Shown: piece after piece, positions 1 through 7,766 of the stretch | Layout of the letters: the number at the start of each line of letters is the position of its first letter | Position numbering within the stretch: the first letter of the stretch is position 1 | Source of the DNA: Bacteroidales bacterium | GTDB lineage: Bacteria > Bacteroidota > Bacteroidia > Bacteroidales > JAGOPY01 | NCBI GenBank assembly: GCA_030638325.1 | Contig: DAOWEV010000036.1 | Span: forward strand, 1 to 13,751 | Direction of reading: 5' to 3' | Length of the DNA stretch: 13,751 nucleotides | Notes under the pieces: model-generated | Database searches by the model: none | Told to the model about the DNA's origin: nothing | The model's input: the letters and a program-made list of their open reading frames with translations, nothing else | Position numbers and translations under genes: made by a program

Positions 1-114
1 GCAAACCAGCAGCAATTGCAGCTTGATGTTTCAGCATACCCCCCTGGAGTCTATATTGCAATTCTGAAAAGCCAAAGCAGGGTGCTCGGGAGTAAGAAGT
101 TTTTGGTGCATTAA
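1..114 (+). CDS. C-terminal end of a T9SS type A sorting-domain protein (partial)
   Basis: An open frame runs in from the left edge in frame 1 and ends at TAA 112-114, giving 37 visible residues. They contain LQLDVSAYPPGVYIAIL, then a basic stretch and the end KKFLVH. The pattern 'L-D-V-S-x-Y-x-x-G-x-Y-I-A-x-L' followed by a short basic tail is the last beta-strand block of the type IX secretion sorting domain, which directs cargo across the outer membrane of Bacteroidota. The tail aligns without gaps to the end of the protein encoded at 1603-3162, and the first 15 bases of the aligned DNA are identical. This makes the two genes paralogues at least in their sorting domains. The main domain lies outside the window, so the cargo's function cannot be told. 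Confidence 0.8.
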   Translation, partial: ANQQQLQLDVSAYPPGVYIAILKSQSRVLGSKKFLVH

Positions 115-126
115 AACTCCTCCTAA

Positions 127-144
127 CTTCCCCTGGAGGGGAGG
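127..144. repeat. Short GC-rich inverted repeat (hairpin) after the T9SS tail
   Basis: CTTCCCCT (127-134) pairs with AGGGGAGG (137-144): seven Watson-Crick pairs and one G-U, with a very tight turn. It lies just downstream of the stop codon at 112-114 and could act as an RNA 3'-end structure. No T-run follows, so I do not call it an intrinsic terminator. Short pyrimidine/purine palindromes of this kind are frequent in Bacteroidota intergenic DNA. Confidence 0.45.
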
Positions 145-181
145 AACTGGTTGTATCCAACAGCAATTGTGATAGCAATTC

Positions 182-212
182 TTGAAAGGGTTGATGTATT
201 TAATTATCTTTA
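182..212 (+). promoter_or_regulatory. Weak Bacteroidota-type promoter candidate for the 224-1597 gene
   Basis: TTG at 182-184 and TATCTTTA at 205-212 are 20 bp apart. They resemble the -33 TTG / -7 TAnnTTTG promoter of Bacteroidota, but the last base of the -7 box is A instead of G. The box ends 11 bases before the ATG at 224, so the leader would be very short. With the imperfect box this is only a candidate; the upstream T9SS gene could also read through. Confidence 0.25.
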
Positions 213-223
213 AGTAGTGTCCG

Positions 224-1597
224 ATGAAAAAATTAATTTGTATACTCATGCTGGCCTTTTTTATCGTAAACTCCGGGTATTGCCAGAGCATTACTTTTGA
301 AAAAGTCATTTCCCGAAGTAATTATTATGTTGAGGCACATGATATGATAAAATCTCATGACGATAATTTCATGATTTTGGGATCAAAAATAAATGGTAAT
401 GGCTTTCGCAATATATTTGTTATTAAGATCACAGGGCAGGGTGATACACTTTGGACAAGATATTACGGAGGAAACACAGATACAAGGGCGTACGATATCA
501 GTGCTATTGATGAATACCATTATATAATTGCAGGAGAATTCAACGATAACGCGTATTTGCTAAAAATTAACGAAGAAGGTGATTCTTTATGGAGCTTCAT
601 TGTAAGTTATTACTATTATAACTATTATAGCGCAGCACTCCGGTTACAAGACTCCGGTTTTGCCTTAGTGGAAATGAGATCCGATGAAAACTACCCGATG
701 ATTGCACCCGATGCATACCTGAGAAAAATGGATGCATCTTTCGATTCAGTCTGGACTTCTACGCTGGGTAATGGAACACTTTATGATTTAATTCTTACCG
801 ATGATAACCACCTTTTAATTTCCGGGTCTGATGCAACCCAAAACTGTCATCCGTTTATTGCCAAATATGATTTGGATGGTAATAACATATTTTCGGTAAT
901 ACACACAAATATTTATGGTAGTGGATTGTCTGCCATACAAGGGGATGATGATTGCTTTTATATGGTTGGAAATGATTGGATGTGGGGGTATAGTTATTTG
1001 AATAAATGGAGTTCAACCGGAAGTGGTTTATGGCAACAAAAATATCTGCCTGCAGACAATTCACATGCAAATTCCATTTGCGCAATTGACAATGACCATC
1101 TTGCCATTACCGGGCACTATCTGGATAAATTATATATATTGATCACAAACACCATTGGCGATTCATTAGGAGCGATCGATTTTAATCACCACATTTACCA
1201 ATCAGGCAAGTGTATCTTGGCGGATGACAATGATCTTTATATAACGAGCGATCAAAAAGAGACGGATACAACGTTTTCGCTTTCATTTATAAAAACCTCC
1301 ATTGATTCTATTCTTGTTGCCATTAGTGAACCTGAATCGGATTTCAAAGGAATTGAGATATTTCCCAACCCGGCAGGGCACTATTTCATTGTTGAATATG
1401 ATCTAAGAGAAACTGAAGGCAAGGCTGTAATATTCCTGTCAGATTTGAATGGAAGATTGGTAGGTAATATAATTCCTGATGGTAAACAAAACCAACAATT
1501 AATCAGTACCAATACCTTTGCCCCTGGAATGTATATCTTACAACTTTTTATAAATAATGAGCTAATGGAAACACATAAGATTGATATTATAAAGTAA
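224..1597 (+). CDS. Secreted beta-propeller-like protein with T9SS type A sorting domain
   Basis: A 457-residue predicted cell-surface or secreted protein. Residues 1-21 form a signal peptide: two lysines, a hydrophobic run, and a likely cleavage near GYC/QS. The middle (about 25-365) repeats blades of the type 'K-I-x-x-x-G-D-x-L-W' followed by Y/F-rich strands and 'I-x-A-G/I-S-G' turns, as in the PQQ/delta-60-like propellers common in T9SS cargo. The last ~90 residues start with the hallmark IEIFPNPA, continue with LSDLNGRLV and APGMYILQL, and end in a lysine, all typical of the sorting domain. T9SS would carry it across the outer membrane, where the domain is removed. Its sorting domain is clearly different from those of its two neighbours. 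It lies 5 bp before the next T9SS gene and is probably co-transcribed with it. The ligand or role is unknown. Confidence 0.88.
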   Translation: MKKLICILMLAFFIVNSGYCQSITFEKVISRSNYYVEAHDMIKSHDDNFMILGSKINGNGFRNIFVIKITGQGDTLWTRYYGGNTDTRAYDISAIDEYHYIIAGEFNDNAYLLKINEEGDSLWSFIVSYYYYNYYSAALRLQDSGFALVEMRSDENYPMIAPDAYLRKMDASFDSVWTSTLGNGTLYDLILTDDNHLLISGSDATQNCHPFIAKYDLDGNNIFSVIHTNIYGSGLSAIQGDDDCFYMVGNDWMWGYSYLNKWSSTGSGLWQQKYLPADNSHANSICAIDNDHLAITGHYLDKLYILITNTIGDSLGAIDFNHHIYQSGKCILADDNDLYITSDQKETDTTFSLSFIKTSIDSILVAISEPESDFKGIEIFPNPAGHYFIVEYDLRETEGKAVIFLSDLNGRLVGNIIPDGKQNQQLISTNTFAPGMYILQLFINNELMETHKIDIIK

Positions 1598-1602
1598 CTA
1601 TT

Positions 1603-3162
1603 ATGCGTCTTCAGTTGTTTTACATATTGTTAATAGTAGCGTTACCAACCATTAGTATTGGTCAATCCCGATGGACTAATGTTTATTATGGTAATAAGGA
1701 TGCAAATGGTAGGTTTTTCACTGAGTATTATGACCATGGATATTTAATATTAGGTAAGCATGGGCATAATGCTGTTCATTATAATTGGTTAATTAAAACT
1801 GATATTAATGGCCAGGTCTTATGGAACAAAACCTTAGGAGATGATTATTATACGATAACACTTGGTCATCTTGATGCAAACTATAAAGGAGCTATTTATT
1901 GTGTTGGAATTACCAATTTTTATGATGAGTACAATGACCCAATTATTTTAAAACTGGATTCTTGTGGAAACAAACAGTGGTGTCGTGTTTTTTATACTCC
2001 AGATAACTATGATTTTGCTAACCATGTTCAGGCAACCGAAGATGGGGGCTGCCTTACTCTATTATTATTATCCGGGGAAGAACCTCAACTTGATCGAATT
2101 TGTCTTTCCCGTTTCAATAAAGTAGGCGACCTATTATGGAAAGAATGTTACAATAGTCAGGATACCAGCATAAGCAATGCTTTTATTCAGTCTTTTATCC
2201 AAACCCAGGACAAAGGATTCCTTCTAACAGGACATACAGGATATGAAGACCCAAATCAACCAAATTTATTCTGGTCAAAACCATATTATATCAAAACGGA
2301 CTCTTTAGGAGTTTTTGAATGGGAGGTAGTTGTGCACAGCGATGTTGGAGGTGTGCAGGGTGGGAGCGCATGGAGTACATCCATTAATCCTTCCGGAACT
2401 TTGTATTATTCATCGATAAGCCATTATTATCCGGGATCCAAATCTCCGGCATTATTAAAAATGGATCTGAATGGAAATGTTATTGATATTTATGATATTG
2501 TTACCGGGTATTTTCATGGTGGATTAACTTATGCGACATTCATAAATGATTCCACTCTGGCTGCAGGTATTGGCTGGGGTAACACCGAGGATGATATTAA
2601 GAATTATGCTGTATTAATAGATACTTCAGGAAATATTAAAGATTCAACATTCCTTGTTCAGGATATTTATACCATTTATATGGATACTGTTTATGACAAT
2701 AAACTTGTATACATGTATAACACCTATCAAAATGGCCAGTTCGATGTATACCTACGAAAACTTAACCAGGAATTGGAAGACGACACTCTTTACACCTACC
2801 CCTTTCAATACGACACCCTTTGCCCATACCCTATTGCATCAGATACCATTGTTCAGGATGATTGTGGGTTGATAGTTGGGATAGAAGATAATGAGAAGAT
2901 GGAGAGAAAAAAGGATGGAGAGCGGATGGTTTTGTATCCTAATCCGGCATCTGATTATATTAATTGTCGTTTGTCAGTTGTCGATTGTCAATGTTCGTTG
3001 TTTGTTTATGATATGTTTGGCAGGAAGATGGAGGAGATTCTAATACCCAAAGGGCAACAGTTAGTGCAGCTTGATGTTTCGGGATATGGCAGCGGGATTT
3101 ATATTGCGGTCTTAAAAAACTCCCGGCGGGTTATGGCGAGGGAGAAGTTTGTGGTGTATTAA
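1603..3162 (+). CDS. Secreted beta-propeller-like protein with T9SS type A sorting domain, heptamer repeat in the domain
   Basis: A 519-residue predicted secreted protein. Residues 1-21 are a signal peptide (MRLQLF, hydrophobic core, cleavage near IGQ/S). The body repeats propeller-like blades, each with 'D-x-x-G-x-x-x-W' such as INGQVLWNKTLG, CGNKQW and VGDLLWKECY. The end is a T9SS type A sorting domain: YPNPASDYIN, VYDMFGRKM, then LDVSGYGSGIYIAVL and a basic tail. The ATG follows the previous stop by 5 bp, implying an operon. Within the sorting domain, bases 2964-2991 are four 7-bp repeats (TTGTCNN), which encode an unusual cysteine-containing strand (NCRLSVVDCQC). The stop codon overlaps the stop of the convergent DUF4340 gene by 4 bp. 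The specific function is unknown. Confidence 0.88.
   Translation: MRLQLFYILLIVALPTISIGQSRWTNVYYGNKDANGRFFTEYYDHGYLILGKHGHNAVHYNWLIKTDINGQVLWNKTLGDDYYTITLGHLDANYKGAIYCVGITNFYDEYNDPIILKLDSCGNKQWCRVFYTPDNYDFANHVQATEDGGCLTLLLLSGEEPQLDRICLSRFNKVGDLLWKECYNSQDTSISNAFIQSFIQTQDKGFLLTGHTGYEDPNQPNLFWSKPYYIKTDSLGVFEWEVVVHSDVGGVQGGSAWSTSINPSGTLYYSSISHYYPGSKSPALLKMDLNGNVIDIYDIVTGYFHGGLTYATFINDSTLAAGIGWGNTEDDIKNYAVLIDTSGNIKDSTFLVQDIYTIYMDTVYDNKLVYMYNTYQNGQFDVYLRKLNQELEDDTLYTYPFQYDTLCPYPIASDTIVQDDCGLIVGIEDNEKMERKKDGERMVLYPNPASDYINCRLSVVDCQCSLFVYDMFGRKMEEILIPKGQQLVQLDVSGYGSGIYIAVLKNSRRVMAREKFVVY
2964..2991 (+). repeat. Heptamer tandem repeat (TTGTCNN x4) inside a coding region
   Basis: TTGTC recurs at 2964, 2971, 2978 and 2985, exactly 7 bp apart, with two variable bases after each copy (GT, AG, GA, AA). 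It sits inside the sorting-domain codons of the 1603-3162 gene. Because 7 is not a multiple of 3, each copy is read in a different frame, giving a non-repetitive peptide. Confidence 0.8.
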
Positions 3163-4238
3163 AACCACACCCGTTCTTCATCCTCATGAGTAAAATACTG
3201 CAAGGGGCGCAGGACACGGTCGAAGACGAAGAACTGGATCAGCACAAAATCTTCTCCATCGTTGATCAGGGCATAGGCACGGTCGAGGTCGAAAGGCTCC
3301 AAGGTAGCGCCGTCATCCATGTATAATTCCCTAAACCCTTTCTTATAAAATGTCTTAATAAGGGTTTGCTTGCCATTTTTTTCCTTCAGGCTTACAATGA
3401 TAGAAGGCCTGGTGGATATTACCGAATCGATGAAGCTGCTTTCAAGCTTGTCATTCAGCAATGACTCAAACCTGATATCCGTAAATGCCGTCAGGAAACT
3501 CAGCAACCTGGATCTGTCATATTCAGTGACTTCCTTATTATCTTCCAGAGCAGTAAGCTTTAAGGTGTGATCATCAAAGCTTTCAAGAAGGTAAGATTTG
3601 TGTGGTTCCCCGGGAAATTCCACCTTTACAGAACTTATATCCTTAAACCGTGTCTTAAAAACGGTGTGGTCGCGCCATTCATTTGGCAAAGGGGAGTACC
3701 GGGCAGCCACGAAACCACGAAGTCCGGGAAGGTATATGATATACGGATCATCCGATCCTTCCATCAACATATATGTACCCTGGTTATCCGGGGTAACATC
3801 ACCTACATAATAGGTTTTTGTCTTTTCCTCCCTAAGAAACAGTTCTATCCAGCCAAAAATATTTATTGCCGGGGTGATCTGGTATATTTCCACCTTTTTG
3901 GCCAGGACTGCCATCCTAATTATCACACTGTTCCTGCCAACAATGGGCACCGGCGAGCGGACTTCAATATCCTTCAGGGTTTTCAACATGGAAATGACCT
4001 TCACATCATGGGCCAGGTACTTACCATCCACATACCACTTACCGTCAGAAGATCTTGAAAGGCTCACCTCGTTGTTGTTCTTATCTGCTATGAATATCCG
4101 GGTGATGCTTGCCGTATCTTGAACAGCAAAGGCAGCATCTTTCCGTCCCAGGGTGTTGTTTGACCGGTTAAAAACAAGTAAGATAGCAACCAATAGTAAG
4201 ACCAGTGCAATGATCACAATAACCCGGTTTTTTTTCAT
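3159..4238 (-). CDS. DUF4340 domain protein linked to the GldFG transporter
   Basis: A 359-residue protein. Residues 1-5 are basic and 6-24 form one transmembrane helix, so it is anchored in the inner membrane with the rest in the periplasm. The body begins with DTASITRIFI, then LSRSSDGKWYVDGKYLAHD, and later has FKTRFKDISSVKVEF. This alternation of 'D-I-x-x-V-x-V' strands and 'W-x-V-x-x' turns is typical of DUF4340. In Bacteroidota such genes lie directly downstream of gldF-gldG, as here, which suggests a partner of that ABC system; its biochemical role is not known. It is separated from gldG by 122 bp, most of which is a heptamer repeat array. Its stop overlaps the convergent T9SS gene by 4 bp. 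The ATG is followed by a run of eight A's (start of MKKN), a possible slippage site. No strong Shine-Dalgarno is seen, as is usual for the phylum. Confidence 0.8.
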   Translation of the reverse strand: MKKNRVIVIIALVLLLVAILLVFNRSNNTLGRKDAAFAVQDTASITRIFIADKNNNEVSLSRSSDGKWYVDGKYLAHDVKVISMLKTLKDIEVRSPVPIVGRNSVIIRMAVLAKKVEIYQITPAINIFGWIELFLREEKTKTYYVGDVTPDNQGTYMLMEGSDDPYIIYLPGLRGFVAARYSPLPNEWRDHTVFKTRFKDISSVKVEFPGEPHKSYLLESFDDHTLKLTALEDNKEVTEYDRSRLLSFLTAFTDIRFESLLNDKLESSFIDSVISTRPSIIVSLKEKNGKQTLIKTFYKKGFRELYMDDGATLEPFDLDRAYALINDGEDFVLIQFFVFDRVLRPLQYFTHEDEERVWF

Positions 4239-4254
4239 CTCTATGCTGTTTGAA

Positions 4255-4339
4255 TGTTAAATGTTAATTGTTAATTGTTAATCGTTAATCGTTGATCGTT
4301 AATCGTTAATCGTTAATCAGTTAATCGTTAATCGTTAAT
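4255..4339. repeat. Heptamer tandem array (C/T)GTTAAT, 12 units
   Basis: From 4255 the sequence reads as consecutive 7-mers: TGTTAAA once, TGTTAAT three times, CGTTAAT, CGTTGAT, three CGTTAAT, one 8-base unit with an inserted A (4318-4325), then two CGTTAAT. It fills most of the gldG to DUF4340 gap and lies in the likely transcript, where it would be read as repeated ATTAACG. It ends 21 bp from the gldG stop and starts 16 bp upstream of the DUF4340 start. The step from TGTTAAT to CGTTAAT units shows that variants spread by local copying. Confidence 0.92.
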
Positions 4340-4360
4340 CGGTTTTCAAACAAACTCTAT

Positions 4361-6097
4361 TCACCTCCCATACTGCCTCTTCCGTAAAAAGGAATACAAC
4401 AGGGCAAACAGCAATACCAGCAGCACAGGCCCCAGGGTATTCAATAACTGCCAGAACAATCTGTTGTTGTTGACTTTTGTCATGTCAAGCAATCTCAGTT
4501 TCAGCTCCCTGGAACGAATTGTAATAAGGCCCGAGTCATCGGTCAGATAGTTCAGGGCGTTCATGATAAATTCCTTATTTCCAAAGGTCTCCCCGGTAAA
4601 CTGGTCATAACCAAGTGGCAGCGGATAGCCCTGTGAATAATGCAATTGATTCTTGATGATATCCCCGTCTGCCACAACGATCATTCTGACAGGTTTACTT
4701 TCCCTTAAAAATCCGATCTCCTCGTTATCACGTATTTCAGGAGGAATGCGGTTATGATAATTAGACTTAAACACCCCTTCCAGCAATACGGCCACCGGCT
4801 GGGGAGGGCCCCTGAACAACCTTTCATCCGGCTCATCCATAAGAATTGCAAGGCTGATCAACACAGGTGTATTCATAACCCGTGAATAGGACGAGGTGCT
4901 TAAAAGTATTGTTTTCTTAACATGCGGAATTCTGATGGTATCTAAGCTGCTTACGAATTCCGTTTTGATGGCGTTCAGGTTTTTCACAATCGGATGGTCT
5001 TGCAAGGGAGTCAGCACAGGGAAAAAATACCAGGGAAAGAAGTCTATCTGCGGCTGGTTACCAACCTGGCCCGTTCGCAACGGAATGGGCAGGGAGTGAA
5101 TATCCATAATCAGGTTACTATTCAGCCTGACACCGTAATTGAACAACATATCGTCTAACTGAAGATCCTGCCCTATCCCCATGGTGCTTTCGGCGGTTTC
5201 CAGACTGTCCATCGAAGCAAAGACCGGATCAATCAGCCAAAGAACCGCACCTCCGCGCATGATGAACTGATCAATGATGAACTTGTCCTTTTCATCGAAA
5301 ACAGAATCGGGTTTGGCGATGATAATGGCATCATACTTATTCATGATAACAAGCTCTCCTGCTCCTATGCTATCACGGCCGGTCAGGCTTTTTATCTGCC
5401 CCTTAATATTTACACGCTCCACAACATAAAATTCTGACAAGGACTGTGCGATATCATATATCTCCCGGTTGTCCAGTTCCCCATGGCCCCCGATAAAAGC
5501 CACACGCGGTTTATGTATGGAACTAAGGTTTTTGATAGCGCTTGCGAGGGTATATTCTAACGATTGTATTGAGTTGTTCAATACCTCATCGGGGGGCACA
5601 CCGAGTTGAGACTTAAGCAATTCCACCGGCATTTCAACTCCCTTATAGCTCACTATCGCACCCGGAAAAATGATCTGCTGTTCTCTGCCTTTCTTCGTAC
5701 TGACCTGCAAATCGGTAGCCTGTAATCCTTTTTCCGTTAAAAGTTGATAAACCTCATTGCGTTCCCCGGGGTCTTCACTTTTGGAGGGGTTGATAAACTT
5801 ATACTGTATATTTTTGTTATAGGCTCTGAATTCATCAAGCATTTCCCGGCTTGCATTCCGCAAGCGTTTGAATCCGGCCGGAAAATCGCCCTCAAGATAC
5901 ACCCTGAAGTATACAATATCATCCAGGTCTTTCAACATTTCTTTAGTTGATTTTGATATCGTATACCGTTTTTCAGATGTAAGGTCGAGCCTGCCGAACA
6001 GATAAGTACCTATTACATTGATCAGGACTATGATAAGCAGCCCAAATGCCAGTTGAATGATATTGCTGCGTTTAATATTTTTTCTTTTATCAGTCAT
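4361..6097 (-). CDS. gldG: Gliding-motility-associated ABC transporter auxiliary protein GldG
   Basis: A 578-residue membrane-anchored protein of the GldG / ABC_transp_aux family. It has a transmembrane helix at about 13-34, then the family's opening FGRLDLTSEKRYTISKSTK, a long extracytoplasmic region with VAFIGGHGELDN (about 195-206), IIIAKPDSVFDEKDKFIIDQ and a GGAVLWLIDPV strand, and a second helix near 551-571 followed by a basic tail. With GldF and an ATPase (GldA) it forms an ABC transporter needed for gliding in Flavobacterium; many non-gliding Bacteroidota also have it. I chose the ATG at 6097 (MTDKRKN), 20 bp after the gldF stop. A GTG at 6124, overlapping gldF by 7 bp, would add nine residues (MVNRRTGIN) and cannot be excluded. 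The gene order SAM-enzyme, gldF, gldG, DUF4340 suggests one operon. Confidence 0.9.
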   Translation of the reverse strand: MTDKRKNIKRSNIIQLAFGLLIIVLINVIGTYLFGRLDLTSEKRYTISKSTKEMLKDLDDIVYFRVYLEGDFPAGFKRLRNASREMLDEFRAYNKNIQYKFINPSKSEDPGERNEVYQLLTEKGLQATDLQVSTKKGREQQIIFPGAIVSYKGVEMPVELLKSQLGVPPDEVLNNSIQSLEYTLASAIKNLSSIHKPRVAFIGGHGELDNREIYDIAQSLSEFYVVERVNIKGQIKSLTGRDSIGAGELVIMNKYDAIIIAKPDSVFDEKDKFIIDQFIMRGGAVLWLIDPVFASMDSLETAESTMGIGQDLQLDDMLFNYGVRLNSNLIMDIHSLPIPLRTGQVGNQPQIDFFPWYFFPVLTPLQDHPIVKNLNAIKTEFVSSLDTIRIPHVKKTILLSTSSYSRVMNTPVLISLAILMDEPDERLFRGPPQPVAVLLEGVFKSNYHNRIPPEIRDNEEIGFLRESKPVRMIVVADGDIIKNQLHYSQGYPLPLGYDQFTGETFGNKEFIMNALNYLTDDSGLITIRSRELKLRLLDMTKVNNNRLFWQLLNTLGPVLLVLLFALLYSFLRKRQYGR

Positions 6098-6117
6098 ATT
6101 GATGCCGGTTCTTCTGT

Positions 6118-6849
6118 TTACCACTTTCTCCGGTCAAGTGAATGTTTGGCCAGCAGGATGAACAAGCTGATAATGCTCAGAAAATAAATTACATCCCTGG
6201 TATCGATCACGCCCCTGCTCATAGCATTATAATGTGCATTTATACCCAGCGATTTGATGAACAGGTCCACACTCCCAAACATATCCAGTGAGTAAATGAA
6301 CTCAAAACCTATGTAGAAAAATCCGCTTAAAAATACGGCGATGATAAATGAAACAATCTGGTTATCAGAAAGTGTTGATGAAAACAGGCCTATTGCCACA
6401 AAAGCAGCCCCCAGAAAGAGCAGGCCGATATAGGAACCCCAGGTGCCGCCCATATCGATATTCCCAGCCGGCAGGCCCAGTTGATAAACAGTGAAAACAT
6501 AGACCAGGGTTGGTAGCAGGGAAAAGACCACCAATGTAAGACCGGCCAGATACTTTGCCATAACGATTTGAAACTCTGTGAGAGGTTTTGTCAATATCAT
6601 TTCAATGGTGCCGAGGCGTTTTTCTTCAGCAAAAGATCGCATAGTGATGGCCGGTATCAGGAAAAGCAATACAAAAGGAGCAATCATAAAGAGACTGTCC
6701 AGGCTGGCATACCCAAAATCCAGGATGTTAAATTCTCCCTGGAAAACCCAAAGGAACATGCCATTGATCAGTAAAAAAACAATAATGACAATATACCCGA
6801 TCAGGGAGCTCAGGAATGAACTTATCTCCTTTTTATATAGCGTTAGCAT
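6118..6849 (-). CDS. gldF: Gliding-motility-associated ABC transporter permease GldF
   Basis: A 243-residue ABC-2 type permease with six predicted membrane helices at about 14-36, 51-70, 100-122, 138-158, 164-184 and 219-235. The start MLTLYKKEISSFLSS and the cytoplasmic loop MRSFAEEKRLGTIEMILTKP (70-89), the coupling region of ABC-2 permeases, are typical of GldF. So is the late NAMSRGVIDTRDVIYFLS block. It should pair with GldG and a GldA-type ATPase; no ATPase gene is present here. The ATG at 6849 is followed by a full-length family match. The nearest upstream gene (6950) is 100 bp away, and the gap holds a 14-bp tandem repeat. Confidence 0.92.
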   Translation of the reverse strand: MLTLYKKEISSFLSSLIGYIVIIVFLLINGMFLWVFQGEFNILDFGYASLDSLFMIAPFVLLFLIPAITMRSFAEEKRLGTIEMILTKPLTEFQIVMAKYLAGLTLVVFSLLPTLVYVFTVYQLGLPAGNIDMGGTWGSYIGLLFLGAAFVAIGLFSSTLSDNQIVSFIIAVFLSGFFYIGFEFIYSLDMFGSVDLFIKSLGINAHYNAMSRGVIDTRDVIYFLSIISLFILLAKHSLDRRKW

Positions 6850-6879
6850 TATTGATCACGTAAATCCGTTAGATATAAA

Positions 6880-6912
6880 AAATTTTAAATGATAAATTTT
6901 AAATGATAAATT
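6880..6912. repeat. 14-bp tandem repeat (2.4 copies) upstream of gldF
   Basis: AAATTTTAAATGAT occurs at 6880-6893 and 6894-6907 and starts again at 6908-6912. The period is 14, twice the 7-bp period seen in other arrays of this window. It lies 31 bp upstream of the gldF start, in the gap to the SAM-enzyme gene, and makes this leader almost pure A/T. Confidence 0.75.
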
Positions 6913-6949
6913 CGGCGGCAAAAATAACACTTTTAGAAGAAACGTATGT

Positions 6950-7726
6950 TCAGTCGAAAAATTCTATCCTGACCGGATCATTCAGATACAATCCCAGCAG
7001 GCTACTGGCATTACCCTGGTTCAGGGCGATCTCGAGATGTCCCGTGGAACCAAATAAAGCCACTATTTCACCCACCGGAACATCAAGGTATGATTTACTG
7101 ATCTGACGTAAGGTTTCACCCCTGTACTCAATGATAAATTTCCTCCCCTTTTGCACGTCCAAAAACATCTTTTCAGTTATATTTGTAATTACATTTTCAT
7201 AATTATCAATGTAGATCACAAGACCTCTGATCTCATTTCCGGAAACTACCGGATTGAATAGCGCTTGCTTTTCCCACTCCTCTTTTTTCGCACCAAGATC
7301 TTCCATCTTTTTGCCTTCTGCCAAGTGTACCGCCGCTTTCACAAACCTGTCGCGTGTTGCAAATGTAAACAGGCCGGAGTCCTGTAAAATATCCAATTCC
7401 ACCATTTTATCAGGCATTTCGTCAAAGATCAGGGAAAATATCCCGTTATCTGTTCCAATAAAATATTGTTCATGTATATACACTATTGTATGCGGGTTGC
7501 CACCTGACTCCGTAGTGTTCAAAGCGATGATATGAATGGTTCCCGGCGGAAAATCCTGATAAACATTCCGCAGGATAAAAGAGGCTTCCTTGAGGTTGAA
7601 TGGTGATATTTCATGTGAAATATCTACAATCGTAACATCCGGAAGCTTACTCAGTATGTTCCCTTTAACAGCCCCAAGGTAATGATCCTTATGCCCCCAG
7701 TCGCTGGTTAAAGTGATAACAGCCAT
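6950..7726 (-). CDS. S-adenosyl-L-methionine hydroxide adenosyltransferase family protein (DUF62)
   Basis: A 258-residue cytosolic protein of the DUF62 / SAM-hydrolase-fluorinase fold. Characterised members split SAM into adenosine and methionine using an activated water. Visible blocks are ITLTSDWGHKDHYLGAVKG (4-22), VDISHEISPF (34-43), GTDNGIFSL (91-99), IDNYENVITNI (173-183) in the C-terminal barrel, and the final LEIALNQGNASSLLGL (231-246). The length is normal for the family. In archaeal and many bacterial members a DPGVGTxR-type block supplies Asp and Arg of the Asp-Arg-His triad. Here the corresponding stretch is NTTESGGNPH (70-79), so both residues seem to be missing and activity may be altered. 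The gene is the first of the minus-strand group leading to gldFG; its link to gliding is only positional. Confidence 0.85.
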   Translation of the reverse strand: MAVITLTSDWGHKDHYLGAVKGNILSKLPDVTIVDISHEISPFNLKEASFILRNVYQDFPPGTIHIIALNTTESGGNPHTIVYIHEQYFIGTDNGIFSLIFDEMPDKMVELDILQDSGLFTFATRDRFVKAAVHLAEGKKMEDLGAKKEEWEKQALFNPVVSGNEIRGLVIYIDNYENVITNITEKMFLDVQKGRKFIIEYRGETLRQISKSYLDVPVGEIVALFGSTGHLEIALNQGNASSLLGLYLNDPVRIEFFD

Positions 7727-7728
7727 GC

Positions 7729-7759
7729 TTTAATAAATTCAAATTTTAACGTAACTTTG
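7729..7759 (+). promoter_or_regulatory. Bacteroidota-type promoter, plus strand, probably for phoH
   Basis: TAACTTTG at 7752-7759 is a full match to the -7 box TAnnTTTG and is followed by CACCC, as at rpmB (TATCTTTG then CACTCC). A weak -33 match (TTTA, 7729-7732) lies 19 bp upstream. Transcription would start near 7765 and run through the inverted-repeat element into phoH, giving a leader of about 360 nt. No nearer match to the consensus is seen before phoH. Confidence 0.5.
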
Positions 7760-7766
7760 CACCCAT

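Noticed and set aside
127..150. Intrinsic terminator after the first T9SS tail
   Set aside because: The hairpin is not followed by a T-run, so I list it only as an inverted repeat.
3567..4058. A 163-codon plus-strand frame opposite the DUF4340 gene
   Set aside because: No domain or signal is visible and it lies fully within a well-supported gene on the other strand.
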